From assembly GCA_937922155.1 (NCBI GenBank), contig CAKZVL010000005.1, positions 1 through 43,735 of the forward strand: 43,735 bases of DNA, in the 5' to 3' direction. The stretch is from an uncultured Paracoccaceae bacterium. GTDB taxonomy: Bacteria > Pseudomonadota > Alphaproteobacteria > Rhodobacterales > Rhodobacteraceae. The position numbers were made by a program, and so were the translations under genes. How positions within the stretch are numbered: the first letter of the stretch is position 1; each line of letters starts with the position of its first letter. The notes beneath the pieces are model-generated. The model did not search any database, was not told the origin of the DNA, and was given only the letters and a program-made list of their open reading frames with translations. Shown here in pieces: positions 10,558 through 21,901 of the stretch.

Positions 10558-12156
10558 ATGGACCACGGCAAGGTCAACCCGCAGATGAAACTTGAAGATC
10601 AAGGCATCACAGGGCTGGGGCACGTCTATTATAACCTGTCTGAGGCCGATTTGCAGGCCGCCGCGATCAAAGCGGGCGAAGGCGAAGAAGGCCAAGGCGG
10701 GACGTTCCTTGTCAGCACCGGCAAGCACACGGGCCGTTCCCCCAAAGACAAATTCGTTGTTCGCACCCCCTCCGTCGAAGACAAAATCTGGTGGGACAAC
10801 AACCCTCCGATGAACCCTGCGGCCTTTGATCAGCTTTATGACGATATGCTGGCCCACATGAACGGCGGCACCTATCAGGTGCAGGATTTGTTCGGTGGCG
10901 CGGACCCCGCGCATCGTTTGGATGTGCGCGTCGTGACAGAGCTGACGTGGCACGGTTTGTTCATTCGCCACCTGCTGCGCCGCCCCGAACCGGCAGAGCT
11001 GGAAACCTTTGACCCTGAATTTACCATCATCAACTGCCCCTCGTTCAAAGCCGACCCAGCCAAGCATGGCTGCCGCACGGATACCGTGATCGTCACGAAC
11101 TTTGATCGCAAACTGATCTTGATCGCTGGCACCGAATACGCAGGCGAGAACAAGAAATCGGTGTTTAGCTTGCTGAACTACCTACTGCCGGAAAAAGGCA
11201 TCATGCCGATGCATTGCTCTGCCAACCACGCGCCAGGCAATCCTGTGGATACGGCCGTCTTTTTTGGCCTGTCTGGCACAGGTAAAACAACACTGTCTGC
11301 GGATCCATCACGCGTCTTGATCGGCGATGATGAACACGGCTGGTCAGAACGCGGCATCTTTAACTTTGAAGGGGGCTGCTACGCCAAGACGATCGGCCTC
11401 GACCCCAAAGCGGAACCAGAAATTTATGCCACCTGTTCGATGCCCCATACGGTGATCGAAAACATGGTCTACGACAAAGACACCAAAGAACTGGATTTCA
11501 ACGATGACAGCCTGACAGCCAACATGCGCTGCGCCTATCCGTTGAATTACATCTCCAACGCGTCTGATAAGGCGCTTGGCGGCCACCCCAAGAACATCAT
11601 CATGCTGACCTGCGATGCTTTTGGCGTGCTGCCCCCGATTGCGCGGCTGACGCCAGCGCAGGCGATGTACCACTTCTTGTCCGGCTTCACATCAAAGGTT
11701 GCAGGCACAGAACGCGGCGTAACGGAACCTGAACCCACGTTTTCAACCTGTTTCGGCGCGCCCTTCATGCCACGCCGCCCAGAGGTGTACGGCGACCTGC
11801 TCCGCTCCAAGATCGCGTCCCACGGCGCGACCTGCTGGCTGGTCAACACGGGCTGGACAGGTGGGGCCTATGGCACAGGGTCACGGATGCCGATCAAAGC
11901 GACCCGCGCGTTGCTAGCCGCCGCGCTTGATCAGTCATTGGTCGAAAACACATTCCGCAAAGATCCCAACTTTGGCTTTGAAGTGCCGGTGTCCTGCGAC
12001 GGCGTCGATGATCAGCTGCTTAACCCGCGTGAGACATGGGCGGACAAAGCCGCCTATGACGCCCAGGCGCAAAAGCTGGTGGAAATGTTCGGCGACAACT
12101 TTGAAAAATATGTCCCCTTCATTGACGAGGACGTGAAAGCCGCCGCAATCGGCTAG
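10558..12156 (+). CDS. pckA: Phosphoenolpyruvate carboxykinase (ATP)
   Basis: [42 protein letters not shown]; upstream Shine-Dalgarno-like AGGAGA. Confidence 0.97.
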   Translation: MDHGKVNPQMKLEDQGITGLGHVYYNLSEADLQAAAIKAGEGEEGQGGTFLVSTGKHTGRSPKDKFVVRTPSVEDKIWWDNNPPMNPAAFDQLYDDMLAHMNGGTYQVQDLFGGADPAHRLDVRVVTELTWHGLFIRHLLRRPEPAELETFDPEFTIINCPSFKADPAKHGCRTDTVIVTNFDRKLILIAGTEYAGENKKSVFSLLNYLLPEKGIMPMHCSANHAPGNPVDTAVFFGLSGTGKTTLSADPSRVLIGDDEHGWSERGIFNFEGGCYAKTIGLDPKAEPEIYATCSMPHTVIENMVYDKDTKELDFNDDSLTANMRCAYPLNYISNASDKALGGHPKNIIMLTCDAFGVLPPIARLTPAQAMYHFLSGFTSKVAGTERGVTEPEPTFSTCFGAPFMPRRPEVYGDLLRSKIASHGATCWLVNTGWTGGAYGTGSRMPIKATRALLAAALDQSLVENTFRKDPNFGFEVPVSCDGVDDQLLNPRETWADKAAYDAQAQKLVEMFGDNFEKYVPFIDEDVKAAAIG

Positions 12157-12193
12157 GCTGGCGCTAATCAGCACATTTGCTAAGGTGCAGGGC

Positions 12194-12724
12194 ATGAAGA
12201 CACCATTGTTCTTGCTTGCCCTCACCCTGCCCCTGCCCTGCCTGGGGCAAGACCTGACGTCTGCCCAAATCGCATCCCTAGAAACCGGCGTCATCTGCGC
12301 GCCCGACGTTGTTGGCACATCGCCCGCGCCTGATACGGTGGCCGGTGTCACCAACGTGATCGAGGGCGAACCGCCATTCGTATCAGTGGTGAACCGGGTG
12401 CCTGCCGTCCTTGGCATCGGGTTCGGTGCCAAAGCACAAGCCAGCGATATTTTGGGTCTCAGCGACGTCGTCGTCACGGTGCGCCATCCCGCAATGGGGC
12501 CAGAAAAGGTCACGGTGCAATCTTATGGCAGCTATATCAGCGGGATCGACCGATCTCTGACGTTTTATCAATTCGACTATGACTACGAATTGCTGCCCGG
12601 CCCGTGGACGATCGAAGCGCGCCAAAACGGCAATCTTTTGTACCGGAGCAAGTTCGAAGTCGTCCCGCCAGAGCAAATTCCCGAACTTGCTGGCGTTTGT
12701 GGATATTTGGAATTGCTATCTTAG
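12194..12724 (+). CDS. Secreted hypothetical protein, DUF3859-like
   Basis: Signal peptide MKTPLFLLALTLPLPCLGQ; VIEGEPPFVSVVNRVPAVLGIGFG, EKVTVQSYGSYISGI. Confidence 0.65.
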   Translation: MKTPLFLLALTLPLPCLGQDLTSAQIASLETGVICAPDVVGTSPAPDTVAGVTNVIEGEPPFVSVVNRVPAVLGIGFGAKAQASDILGLSDVVVTVRHPAMGPEKVTVQSYGSYISGIDRSLTFYQFDYDYELLPGPWTIEARQNGNLLYRSKFEVVPPEQIPELAGVCGYLELLS

Positions 12725-12839
12725 AGCCCAAAACGGTGACGACACAAAAATTCAATTCTGAACATTCTTTTGAATTATTATTGCGCTGCAAGTGCAAATA
12801 CGATATTGCTGCAGTTGCGAAATTCAAAGGAGTCGCCCG

Positions 12840-14528
12840 ATGCCCCGTGATGGACAGGACATGCCCGAAAACCCATCCATAGTCTTGGACGACCTTTTGG
12901 GTCTGACCTCCGCCGCGCTGCCTGCGGTGGATGATGTTTTGGCACGTGCGAAAGCAAGCGTTGCAGCGCTTTGTTCTGAGAATGGCAAAGTCAGCGGGGC
13001 ATTGATCGAAGAACATCAAACAGCCGCGCACGGGTTTGCATGGCTGGCCACATATGCGCAGGCTTTGCATCAGATGCAGGCATGGGCAGATCGGCTAGAG
13101 ACGGATGGCAAATTTGGTGAGGTCGAACAGCTGATCCACCAAATCGCGTTTGGTGAATACCTTTGGCAGATCTACGGCGGCATCCAGATGAACCAAGGTG
13201 AAATCGTGCGCCTTCAGGACTTGGGGCTTTCGCAATCTGACATGGGCGCGCTTATGATCCCCGCCGTGATGACCCTCACCCAAACCGGCAACACGCAAGC
13301 CGCGCGCAGTCGCCTATGCGCCCTGATGGAAGAACAAGCCGCCAATCTCACGGTCGGAAACAGCGGGCTGGATGATGAGCTGGAAATGATCCGCGAACAA
13401 TTCCGCCGCTTTTCGATAGACCGCGTCGAACCACACGCCCACGAATGGCACCTCAAGGATGAGCTTATCCCGATGGATATCATCGACGAAATGGCAGAAC
13501 TTGGCGTCTTCGGGCTGACCATCCCCGAAGAATACGGCGGTTTTGGCCTATCCAAAGCGTCCATGTGCGTGGTGTCTGAGGAACTTTCCCGCGGCTATAT
13601 CGGTGTTGGCTCCCTTGGCACCCGCAGCGAGATTGCAGCAGAACTGATCCTTTGTGGCGGGACCCAAGCGCAAAAGGAAAAATGGCTGCCGCGTCTGGCC
13701 TCCGCTGAAACATTGCCCACAGCTGTGTTCACCGAACCCAACACCGGCTCCGACCTCGGGGCGCTGCGTACCAAAGCCACCAAAGACGGCGACGATTGGC
13801 TGATCAACGGCAACAAAACATGGATCACCCACGCCGCCCGCACCCACATGATGACAGTGCTGGCCCGCACCATCCCCGACACCGACGACTACAAAGGCCT
13901 GTCAATGTTTCTGGCCGAAAAGACGCCGGGTACGGATGCAGACCCTTGGCAAGATCCCGGCATTTCCGGTGGCGAGATTGAGGTTTTGGGCTATCGCGGC
14001 ATGAAAGAATACACCCTCAACTTTGACAACTTCAAAGTGAAGGGCGAAAATCTACTGGGCACCGAACAAGGCCAAGGGTTCAAGCAGCTGATGCAAACCT
14101 TTGAAAGCGCGCGCATTCAAACCGCCGCCCGCGCCATTGGGGTGGCGCAATCCGCGCTGGACGAAGGCATGAAATACGCGCTGGATCGCAAACAATTCGG
14201 CAAAGCGCTGATCGACTTTCCCCGCGTCTCTGGCAAGCTGGCGATGATGGCGGTGGAAATCATGATCTCCCGCCAGCTCACCTATTTTTCCGCCCATGAA
14301 AAAGACAACGACCGCCGCTGCGACCTAGAGGCAGGAATGGCCAAATTGCACGGCGCGCGCGTGGCCTGGGCCAATGCCGACAACGCGCTGCAAATCCACG
14401 GCGGAAACGGCTTTGCGCTGGAATATAAAATCAGTCGCATCCTTTGTGACGCCCGAATCCTGAACATTTTTGAAGGTGCCGCCGAAATTCAGGCCCAAGT
14501 CATCGCAAGACGGTTGCTTGCCACCTAG
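12840..14528 (+). CDS. mcd: Acyl-CoA dehydrogenase with N-terminal extension, likely methylsuccinyl-CoA dehydrogenase (ethylmalonyl-CoA pathway)
   Basis: FTEPNTGSDLGALRTKA, QIHGGNGFALEYKISRILCDARILNIFEGAAEIQ; about 560 aa with an N-terminal extension typical of Mcd. Confidence 0.75.
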   Translation: MPRDGQDMPENPSIVLDDLLGLTSAALPAVDDVLARAKASVAALCSENGKVSGALIEEHQTAAHGFAWLATYAQALHQMQAWADRLETDGKFGEVEQLIHQIAFGEYLWQIYGGIQMNQGEIVRLQDLGLSQSDMGALMIPAVMTLTQTGNTQAARSRLCALMEEQAANLTVGNSGLDDELEMIREQFRRFSIDRVEPHAHEWHLKDELIPMDIIDEMAELGVFGLTIPEEYGGFGLSKASMCVVSEELSRGYIGVGSLGTRSEIAAELILCGGTQAQKEKWLPRLASAETLPTAVFTEPNTGSDLGALRTKATKDGDDWLINGNKTWITHAARTHMMTVLARTIPDTDDYKGLSMFLAEKTPGTDADPWQDPGISGGEIEVLGYRGMKEYTLNFDNFKVKGENLLGTEQGQGFKQLMQTFESARIQTAARAIGVAQSALDEGMKYALDRKQFGKALIDFPRVSGKLAMMAVEIMISRQLTYFSAHEKDNDRRCDLEAGMAKLHGARVAWANADNALQIHGGNGFALEYKISRILCDARILNIFEGAAEIQAQVIARRLLAT

Positions 14529-14571
14529 TTAAGCCCGTATTCATCCCTTCAAGAGACATGGGGTGGAATCG

Positions 14572-15594
14572 ATGAAAACTGTGCTGTTGACCGGTATAAC
14601 CGGGTACATCGCAAAACATATCGCAGCGCAATTGCTTGACGCAGGCTATGCTGTGCGCGGCTCAATGCGCAGCACCAAACGGGTGCAAGAGGTAAACGCC
14701 GCTGTCGCCAAAGGGTTAAAAGATCCCAGCAACCTCACCCGCCTCAGCTTTTGTGAATTGGACCTGACCAAAGATCTGGGATGGACAGACGCCATGCGCG
14801 GGGTCGATGCGGTTTTGCACACAGCCTCCCCCTTTCCTTTGGTCCAGCCCAAAAACGAACAAGACCTGATCACACCCGCAGTGGATGGTACGCTGCGCGC
14901 GATGAAAGCCGCGCAAGATGCAGGCGTGACCCGCGTGATCCTCACCTCCTCCACCGTCGCGATCTCCGGTTCTGACCTGACGTCCAGCCAAACCGCCTAT
15001 AGCGAGGAAAATTGGACCGACGTAAACGACAAAGGCACCAGTGCGTATGCCAAATCCAAAACGCTGGCGGAAAAGGCCGCGTGGGATTTCGTCAAAGACA
15101 CAGCGCCCGATATCCAGCTGACGACCATCAACCCCGGTTTCGTGATCGGCCCGCCACTTGATCGCAACTACGGCACCTCGCTTGCCGTGATCGAACGCGT
15201 GCTCAAGGGCAAAGATCCGATGGTGCCAAACCTCTGCTTTGCTTGCGTGGATGTGCGCGACGTGGCCGCCTTGCATATTGCTGCGCTAAAAGACGACAAA
15301 ACCGCAGGGCAGCGGGTGTTGTCCGCAGCCGATAGCTTGTGGTTCAAAGACATATCGCAGGTGTTGAAAGACAGCGAACCCAAGCGCAAAATCTCAACCC
15401 GGGTCGCACCGACATTTGCGATCAAACTGCTTGGGCTATTTGATCCCGCCATCCGGGGGATCATCCCGCAGCTTGGCAAAGCACAACCCATCAACAACGC
15501 CCGTGCGCGGGCCCTGCTGGGGCGCGACTTGTTGGACCCGCGCGACGCCGTGAAAGAGGCCGGGAAATACCTGATCGACGAAGGACTGGTATGA
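14572..15594 (+). CDS. NAD(P)-dependent epimerase/dehydratase family, dihydroflavonol reductase-like
   Basis: VLLTGITGYIAKHIAAQLLDAGYAVRGSMRS; YAKSKTLAEKAAWDF. Confidence 0.88.
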   Translation: MKTVLLTGITGYIAKHIAAQLLDAGYAVRGSMRSTKRVQEVNAAVAKGLKDPSNLTRLSFCELDLTKDLGWTDAMRGVDAVLHTASPFPLVQPKNEQDLITPAVDGTLRAMKAAQDAGVTRVILTSSTVAISGSDLTSSQTAYSEENWTDVNDKGTSAYAKSKTLAEKAAWDFVKDTAPDIQLTTINPGFVIGPPLDRNYGTSLAVIERVLKGKDPMVPNLCFACVDVRDVAALHIAALKDDKTAGQRVLSAADSLWFKDISQVLKDSEPKRKISTRVAPTFAIKLLGLFDPAIRGIIPQLGKAQPINNARARALLGRDLLDPRDAVKEAGKYLIDEGLV

Positions 15595-15971
15595 AAACGC
15601 TTTGGGCTGCATCGCTTTTGCTGGCCGCCTGCGGCGATGAAACCGTGACGGGGTTTGCCGATACGACCCTGTTCGTGCTTTCCACAATCGACGGGCGCGC
15701 GTTTGAGGCCAGCGCGACACTGGACATCGCCACATCCGGACAGATCAGCGGCACAGGTCCTTGCAACAGCTACCGCGCCACGCAATCCGCACCCTACCCT
15801 TGGGTGGACATCGGCCCTATCGCCGCCACACGAAGGGCCTGTCCCGATCTGGATACAGAACAGCAGTTCTTTGAAACCCTTAGCCAAATGACAAACGTAG
15901 AAGTGCTGGGCGATGTGCTGATATTGCGCAATGATGCCGGGGCGGAAATGGTGTTTGAGGCAGCGGATTAG
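15591..15971 (+). CDS. META-domain lipoprotein-like protein
   Basis: Signal/lipobox-like [19 protein letters not shown] and ATRRACPD motifs of the META/HslJ family. Confidence 0.7.
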   Translation: MKTLWAASLLLAACGDETVTGFADTTLFVLSTIDGRAFEASATLDIATSGQISGTGPCNSYRATQSAPYPWVDIGPIAATRRACPDLDTEQQFFETLSQMTNVEVLGDVLILRNDAGAEMVFEAAD

Positions 15972-16690
15972 CGCCCCAAAACCTCAACCAGCCGCGCCCG
16001 CGCGGGCGGGCTTGGGCGATCGCCCAAAGACCGGATCAACTTGTTCTCAATGAACCAACCCGTAGTGCGCAAGGCTGTGACAATCTCGCTGTTGGTAGCA
16101 TCGCCCTGGCCAGCCAAAACAGGCGGTAAGGGCAACAAACGATCCGCCCATTCCCCCGCCGCCTGACGGCTGACAGCCTTGCCCGTGCGCGGCGATACAA
16201 AGGCGAGATCTTCGTTCGTGCCGCGCACCGCACAGGCACTGAGGTCCAGAGCGAATCCCATGTCCTCTAAAACTGCCTTTTCCCAATTGAGGTAGGCCAA
16301 AGGCCAAACCTCCGATTGCCCCAAAAGATCCAACAGCTGAACCGATCTTGTGTAAAGGGCTGGATGCGCCACGCGCTCAGGCAAGACCGCGCTCAAAAGG
16401 GCGCAGACGGCATTCATACCCGCTAGCGCCAAACGGTCGCTCATCGCAACAGCGGCGCGACTGCGCAAAGGTTCAATGGTAAAGGCGCCCAGATGATCCT
16501 CAAGTCGGGCTTTCCACACCAGATCAAGCTGTGCGCCCGGTTGCAGATGCGGGGTTTTCTTGCGCGACGCCCCGCCCCGCACGACGCCCGCGTGGCGCCC
16601 TTGGGTCGGGGTGAACACATCCAAGATCAGGGCGTTTTCGCCAAACGGGCGCGCGGCCAAAACGAAACCTTCATCGCGCCATTCCCTCAT
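15968..16690 (-). CDS. recO: DNA repair protein RecO
   Basis: [27 protein letters not shown]...[14 protein letters not shown]. Confidence 0.93.
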   Translation of the reverse strand: MREWRDEGFVLAARPFGENALILDVFTPTQGRHAGVVRGGASRKKTPHLQPGAQLDLVWKARLEDHLGAFTIEPLRSRAAVAMSDRLALAGMNAVCALLSAVLPERVAHPALYTRSVQLLDLLGQSEVWPLAYLNWEKAVLEDMGFALDLSACAVRGTNEDLAFVSPRTGKAVSRQAAGEWADRLLPLPPVLAGQGDATNSEIVTALRTTGWFIENKLIRSLGDRPSPPARARLVEVLGR

Positions 16691-16720
16691 GCCAGCCGCC
16701 CGCTATGTGTGAACCGGGGG

Positions 16721-16971
16721 ATGCCTTCGGCGAGAGTATTTTGGGCAAGATGATACATCCTCCCCAGAATGCCCGCTGACGGCACGATTTGAAAGCAAGC
16801 ATTAGGTGGGGCAAGTTGGACGGCGCTCCAACCTGCCCCGGGATAACCCGTCAGACGGGCGATCACCTTGCACGGCCATCGGCTCTCCAGCCTGTACCGC
16901 ACCTTTGGGATAGCAGGTTAACCTTAATATCAGGTGAAGACGTACTGTATCATCTTGCCAAAAAATACTCC
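16721..16971. repeat. Nested inverted-repeat element between DUF1491 and recO
   Basis: Terminal inverted repeats (about 24-25 bp, GAGTATTTT..GGCAAGATGATACA) enclosing a 12-bp stem with one bulge and a 13-bp stem with a 6-nt loop. Confidence 0.75.
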
Positions 16972-16983
16972 AAAACCGTCAGA

Positions 16984-17310
16984 TCATGCCAATGAAGGAT
17001 CGTCCAACAAGTGGCGGGCGTCTTTGTCTTCGACTTCGATTACCCAAAGGTCAGGATCAAAGCTGCGTTGTGCCGTGACTGACGTATCCACGTCCGTTTC
17101 CCGGCCTTCGCTGAGCACAACCCAGGTTCGATCCCCAGACATCAAATCAAAGGCACGTTGATAAAGCCGTGCGTTCCCGTCCAATGTATTCAGCTTGATC
17201 AAAACAGCCCCTGCCGTCGTATCCCCCTTGGCCACAACAAAGGCCGGAATATTCAAAAGGCTGAGGCGTTTGAGGTAGGCCGCGACCCAAATCTCGGCCC
17301 TGAGCCTCAT
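16984..17310 (-). CDS. DUF1491 family protein
   Basis: [41 protein letters not shown]...; located between era and recO. Confidence 0.85.
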   Translation of the reverse strand: MRLRAEIWVAAYLKRLSLLNIPAFVVAKGDTTAGAVLIKLNTLDGNARLYQRAFDLMSGDRTWVVLSEGRETDVDTSVTAQRSFDPDLWVIEVEDKDARHLLDDPSLA

Positions 17311-18209
17311 GAATTGCCATCCTTAAAGTTTAGCCCCATTTCCGAATATCGTTCCGCATCTTCCAGCCAGTTGGGCCGCACTTTAACCTTTAGGAACAGG
17401 TGCACGCGGCGGCCCAAAAACTCTTCTAATTCTTCGCGGGCGGCTTTGCTGACCGCTTTGATCGTTTCACCCTTGTTGCCCAGCACGATGCCCTTGTGCC
17501 CGTCGCGCATCACGTAAATCAGCTGATCCACACGCGCCGTGCCGTCTTTGCGTTCTTCCCAGTTTTCAGTCTCAACCGTTAACTGGTAAGGCAATTCTTG
17601 GTGTAGGCGCAGCGTCAGTTTTTCGCGCGTCATTTCGGCGGCGATCATGCGCATGGGCAAATCGGACAGCTGATCCTCGGGATACAACCACGGCCCCTCG
17701 GGCAGGGCGCCTGCCAGCCATGTGCGCAGCTGGTCGCAACCGTGGCCCTTTTCAGCAGAGATCATAAAGGTTTCTTCAAACGCAAAGGCCTCGTTCAGCT
17801 CTTGGGTCAGCTCCAGCAGCTTTTCGGTGGGCACGCGATCAATTTTGTTGATCGCCAGCGCAATGCGCCGTTGCCCAAAATCACCCAACGTGTCCAGAAT
17901 GGCTTGCACGCCTTCGGTCAGCCCCCGGTTCGCTTCGATCAACAGCACGACGACATCTGCATCTGCCGCCCCGCCCCAGGCGGCGGCGACCATGGCACGG
18001 TCCAACCTGCGGCGCGGCTGAAACAGACCGGGCGTGTCGACAAAGACCAACTGGCTGCCCCCTTCCATCGCTACGCCGCGAATGCGCGCCCGCGTTGTTT
18101 GCACCTTGTGGGTGACGATGCTGACCTTGGCGCCCACCATCCGGTTCAACAGCGTGGATTTGCCTGCGTTCGGCTCTCCGATCAGGGCAATGAAACCAGC
18201 ACGGGTCAT
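17307..18209 (-). CDS. era: GTPase Era
   Basis: [38 protein letters not shown] domain [34 protein letters not shown]. Confidence 0.97.
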   Translation of the reverse strand: MTRAGFIALIGEPNAGKSTLLNRMVGAKVSIVTHKVQTTRARIRGVAMEGGSQLVFVDTPGLFQPRRRLDRAMVAAAWGGAADADVVVLLIEANRGLTEGVQAILDTLGDFGQRRIALAINKIDRVPTEKLLELTQELNEAFAFEETFMISAEKGHGCDQLRTWLAGALPEGPWLYPEDQLSDLPMRMIAAEMTREKLTLRLHQELPYQLTVETENWEERKDGTARVDQLIYVMRDGHKGIVLGNKGETIKAVSKAAREELEEFLGRRVHLFLKVKVRPNWLEDAERYSEMGLNFKDGNS

Positions 18210-18886
18210 GTGGATACTTTCTCTAGCAGGGCGCTTGCGGCGGCTTGTTCTGCGTGGCGTTTGGACCCAGCGACGGCCTGTTCATGCGCGCCAGAAGCCA
18301 AGCGCACTTCGATCGTAAACATAGGCTGATGATCCGGCCCATCACGGGCCACTTCGATATATTGCGGCGGCGCTTCGCCGCGGGCTTGTGCCCATTCCTG
18401 CAGGGCGGTTTTCGCATCGCGCGCATCGCTTTTCACTTCCGTAATGCGCGGCCCCCAAAGGCGGATCACCATCGCCTCCGCCGCACCATATCCGGCGTCC
18501 AGATAAACCGCCGCGATCACCGCTTCCATCGCATCCGCCAGCAACGCGTCTTTGCGCCGCCCGCCTGATTTCATCTCAGAACGGCCCAGTTTCAGCACAG
18601 AGCCCATATCAATCTGACGCGCCACATCCGCGCAGGCTTCCTTGCGCACAAGCGCGTTAAAGCGCGGCGCAAGCTGCCCCTCAGAGGCGCTCTTGTCCGC
18701 CTTGAGCAGCGCATCCGCCATCACAAGGCCCAACACCCGGTCGCCCAAGAATTCCAGCCGCTGATTGTCATCCCGGTTGGCGGTCATCATCGACGAATGC
18801 GTCACCGCGCGAACCAAAAGCGCGGGGTCGGCAAATTCATGGCCCAACCGGTCCTGAAAGTCTGTAAGGTCGCCAGACAGCTTCAC
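18206..18886 (-). CDS. rnc: Ribonuclease III
   Basis: [33 protein letters not shown]; likely GTG start overlapping the lepB stop (GTGA). Confidence 0.95.
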   Translation of the reverse strand: MKLSGDLTDFQDRLGHEFADPALLVRAVTHSSMMTANRDDNQRLEFLGDRVLGLVMADALLKADKSASEGQLAPRFNALVRKEACADVARQIDMGSVLKLGRSEMKSGGRRKDALLADAMEAVIAAVYLDAGYGAAEAMVIRLWGPRITEVKSDARDAKTALQEWAQARGEAPPQYIEVARDGPDHQPMFTIEVRLASGAHEQAVAGSKRHAEQAAASALLEKVST

Positions 18887-19722
18887 TCGATCGCCTTGAA
18901 ATAGCGGTCGCTGCGCCATGTCCAGAACGCCAGCATCGCCCGACCAGCGGAAGAAAACATGATCCGGTCTGCACGGCCAACGATGTCTTCGCGCGGGACA
19001 AATCCAACACCGCGCGCGGTTTGCGCAACCCGGCTGTCAGTGGAATTGTCACGGTTGTCACCCATGAAAAAGAAATGATCCTCAGGCACCGTGTAAACAC
19101 CCGTATCGTCTGATCGCTGCTCTCCGATATCCAAAATCGAATGACGCACGCCATTGGGCAGCGTTTCATACTGGCGCACCTTTGGGCATTCCGCACCGGG
19201 GCCAACAGCCTGATTGCCACTACACCGGGGCGGCACCCCTTGGGGGCCTTGCAGTTCCATCGTTTCCACAAACGTCCCGCCCGCCTCTAGCTGAACAGGT
19301 TCATCATTGATGTGCAGCACGCCGCCCTTCATCTGAATGCGATCACCCGGCAAGCCGATCAAGCGTTTGATGAAATCAACACCCGTCACAGGGTGGCGAA
19401 AGACAACGACGTCGCCTTGTTCTGGTTCTGATCCCATAATCCGATCTGTGCGCCCTTTGAGGAAGCCACAGAAATCATCGGCCCCCACATCCACGCCAAG
19501 ACTTGGAATACGGATCGACGGACAAGACGCATAGGAATAGCCATAGGCCATTTTATTGACGAACAGGAAATCACCGATCAGCAGCGTGTCTTTCATTGAT
19601 CCGGTCGGAATCCAGAACGGCTGGAAAAACAGGGTGCGAAACGCCCCTGCGATCAACAGGGCGTAAACCACTGTTTTGACTGTCTCAATGATGCTTGCAC
19701 CAAAACTGGTTTTCTCTGCCAT
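18883..19722 (-). CDS. lepB: Signal peptidase I
   Basis: [58 protein letters not shown]. Confidence 0.96.
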   Translation of the reverse strand: MAEKTSFGASIIETVKTVVYALLIAGAFRTLFFQPFWIPTGSMKDTLLIGDFLFVNKMAYGYSYASCPSIRIPSLGVDVGADDFCGFLKGRTDRIMGSEPEQGDVVVFRHPVTGVDFIKRLIGLPGDRIQMKGGVLHINDEPVQLEAGGTFVETMELQGPQGVPPRCSGNQAVGPGAECPKVRQYETLPNGVRHSILDIGEQRSDDTGVYTVPEDHFFFMGDNRDNSTDSRVAQTARGVGFVPREDIVGRADRIMFSSAGRAMLAFWTWRSDRYFKAIE

Positions 19723-19773
19723 CAGAACGTTCCTTAACGGTTTGGGGCTTCATGCGTGGCTTGCCGGTCCAAG

Positions 19774-20181
19774 TCAAGCATCGGGCAAGGGTCTGGCTTC
19801 AATCACAACAAAGGCCTGCGCCCATGGGCGGTCATCGGTCAAGGTTACATGGATGATCGCATCATGGCCCGGCGGGGTCATGCTGGCCAAACGCTCTGCC
19901 GCCCATCCGGTGACAGCCATCACAGGCTGGCCTGTGTCCAGATTGCTAACAGCCATGTCTTTCCACGCGATGCCCATGCGCAATCCGGTGCCCAGCGCCT
20001 TGGAACAGGCTTCTTTGGCGGCCCAGCGTTTGGCATAAGTGCCCGCCACATCTTTGCGCCGCTCCGCTTTGCGCTGTTCTACCTCAGTGAACACCCGGTT
20101 GCGAAACCGGTCACCAAAACGATCCAAGGTGCCTTGGATACGTTCAATGTTCGCAAGGTCAGTGCCGATGCCAAGGATCAT
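19774..20181 (-). CDS. acpS: Holo-[acyl-carrier-protein] synthase
   Basis: [34 protein letters not shown]. Confidence 0.95.
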   Translation of the reverse strand: MILGIGTDLANIERIQGTLDRFGDRFRNRVFTEVEQRKAERRKDVAGTYAKRWAAKEACSKALGTGLRMGIAWKDMAVSNLDTGQPVMAVTGWAAERLASMTPPGHDAIIHVTLTDDRPWAQAFVVIEARPLPDA

Positions 20182-20486
20182 ACGTCTAAATCCATCACCA
20201 TAATCCCCGCAGCCCCACCGCGACACATCGCCACCAACCGCGCGCCCAGCGCCTTGTGGGTCGCATCATCGGCATAGGCCGACAGCGCCGCCGCATCGTT
20301 AAAGGTGCAGATGAACCCATACGGATACTCTTGCGATTTGCGTTCAAAGTCGCGGTTGATCCCATGTTCAAAGGCCACAAATCCGTCGATCTGCGGCTGC
20401 AAATCTGCCAACCCCTGCATCACGTCGCCCAGGTCCTTGGCGTTGTGACCGGGTTCAAGGTTTAGCATCACGATATGACGGATCAT
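20178..20486 (-). CDS. Dabb-family (stress-responsive A/B barrel) protein
   Basis: [13 protein letters not shown]...[28 protein letters not shown]. Confidence 0.85.
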   Translation of the reverse strand: MIRHIVMLNLEPGHNAKDLGDVMQGLADLQPQIDGFVAFEHGINRDFERKSQEYPYGFICTFNDAAALSAYADDATHKALGARLVAMCRGGAAGIMVMDLDV

Positions 20487-21094
20487 GTCAGCCTCGTGGT
20501 GAGCAGTTTCAAACTCGCCAGCCCAAACAACACGCCAAAGGCCACATCAAACGCGCGCCGCATCTGCAGATACCCCCGCGCAATCGGCGCAGACGAAAAC
20601 AGGATCGCATAACCCAAGAACATCAGCGCCGATACGCTGATCAACATCCCAAACAACGACCAGACCTGCGTGGCATCCGCGCCCATAGGCAAGGCAATGG
20701 CATAGATCGACCCCCAAGCCAAAATCGCCTTGGGATTGGTCAAGTGCAGCAGCATCCCCTTGGCAAACAGGCGCGAGGTCAAAAGCGGTGTGTGCGTTGC
20801 AGGTTTTGGAAACATCGCGCTGCGCAAGGATTTGATCGCAAGGTACAACAGATACAGCGCGCCAGCGTAACGGATCACTTCAAACATCCACGCATTGGCC
20901 ATCATGATCGCGCTCAGGCCAAGGGCCGCCGCAATACCCCATGCCGCTGATCCGCATAAAACACCGCTCGCAATTGCCAAACCGGACCGCCGCCCAAGGT
21001 TCACAGACGTCCCCGTGATCGCCAAGGTCGCCGGCCCGGGGCTGCCACCCGCAATGGCCCAACCCAAAAGGATGAGGTAAATCTCAGCCCCCAT
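20483..21094 (-). CDS. LysE-family translocator
   Basis: GGSPGPATLAITGTSVNLGRRSGLAIASGV; multiple TM segments. Confidence 0.88.
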   Translation of the reverse strand: MGAEIYLILLGWAIAGGSPGPATLAITGTSVNLGRRSGLAIASGVLCGSAAWGIAAALGLSAIMMANAWMFEVIRYAGALYLLYLAIKSLRSAMFPKPATHTPLLTSRLFAKGMLLHLTNPKAILAWGSIYAIALPMGADATQVWSLFGMLISVSALMFLGYAILFSSAPIARGYLQMRRAFDVAFGVLFGLASLKLLTTRLT

Positions 21095-21830
21095 TGCGCG
21101 CCTCATCCATGCAGCGGCGCATCTCGGCAATCGCCGGGCCCAACCCGCGAAAAATTGCCTCGCCAATGATGAAATGCCCGATGTTCAGCTCTGCAACCTG
21201 CGGCAAGGCAGCAATCGGGCCAACGCTGTCATAGGTCAACCCATGGCCCACATGAACCTCTAGCCCGATTGAGGCACCATAGGCCACCATGTCCGTGATC
21301 TTGGCCAACTCATCATCCCGCGTCGCCCAATCCCCTTCGGCCCAGGCATCAGCGTAAGCCCCCGCGTGCAGTTCCACCACAGGCGCGCCGATCCGGGCAG
21401 AGGCATCAAGCTGCGCCTTATCGGCTGCAACAAACATCGACACACGCGCCCCCGCCCCGCGTAGCGGTTCAATGAACGCAGCCAGTGCGTTGTCGTTGGC
21501 AACCACATCCAAACCACCCTCCGTCGTGCGCTCCTCACGCTTTTCAGGGACCAAACAGACCGCATGGGGTTTATGACGCAGCGCAATCGCCTGCATTTCA
21601 TCCGTCGCGGCCATCTCGAAATTCAGCGGAACGCGCAAGGCCTCCATCAAACCATCAATGTCGCTGTCGATGATATGGCGGCGGTCTTCGCGCAGGTGGG
21701 CCGTGATCCCATCCGCGCCCGCGTCCTGCGCGATCAGGGCCGCGCGCACAGGGTCCGGCACGTTTCCACCACGGGCATTGCGCACCGTCGCGACGTGGTC
21801 GATGTTCACACCCAAACGCAGCTTATCCAT
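21084..21830 (-). CDS. pdxJ: Pyridoxine 5'-phosphate synthase
   Basis: LRLGVNIDHVATVRNARGG, DGITAHLREDRRHI, VGHGLTYDSV. Confidence 0.96.
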   Translation of the reverse strand: MDKLRLGVNIDHVATVRNARGGNVPDPVRAALIAQDAGADGITAHLREDRRHIIDSDIDGLMEALRVPLNFEMAATDEMQAIALRHKPHAVCLVPEKREERTTEGGLDVVANDNALAAFIEPLRGAGARVSMFVAADKAQLDASARIGAPVVELHAGAYADAWAEGDWATRDDELAKITDMVAYGASIGLEVHVGHGLTYDSVGPIAALPQVAELNIGHFIIGEAIFRGLGPAIAEMRRCMDEARNGG

Positions 21831-21901
21831 GTCACTCACTTTCCTCTACATTCCAGCAAAGCCTAGACGTTTGGCGCAGCCTTGCCATACAAAATGGGGC
21901 T

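Noticed and set aside
16687-16902. 71-aa minus-strand ORF ending in an ATGA overlap with recO
   Set aside because: It runs through the inverted-repeat element and its composition looks non-protein (it translates the dispersed motif as MYHLAQNTLAEGI). The 4-bp overlap may be chance. Ribo-seq would settle it.
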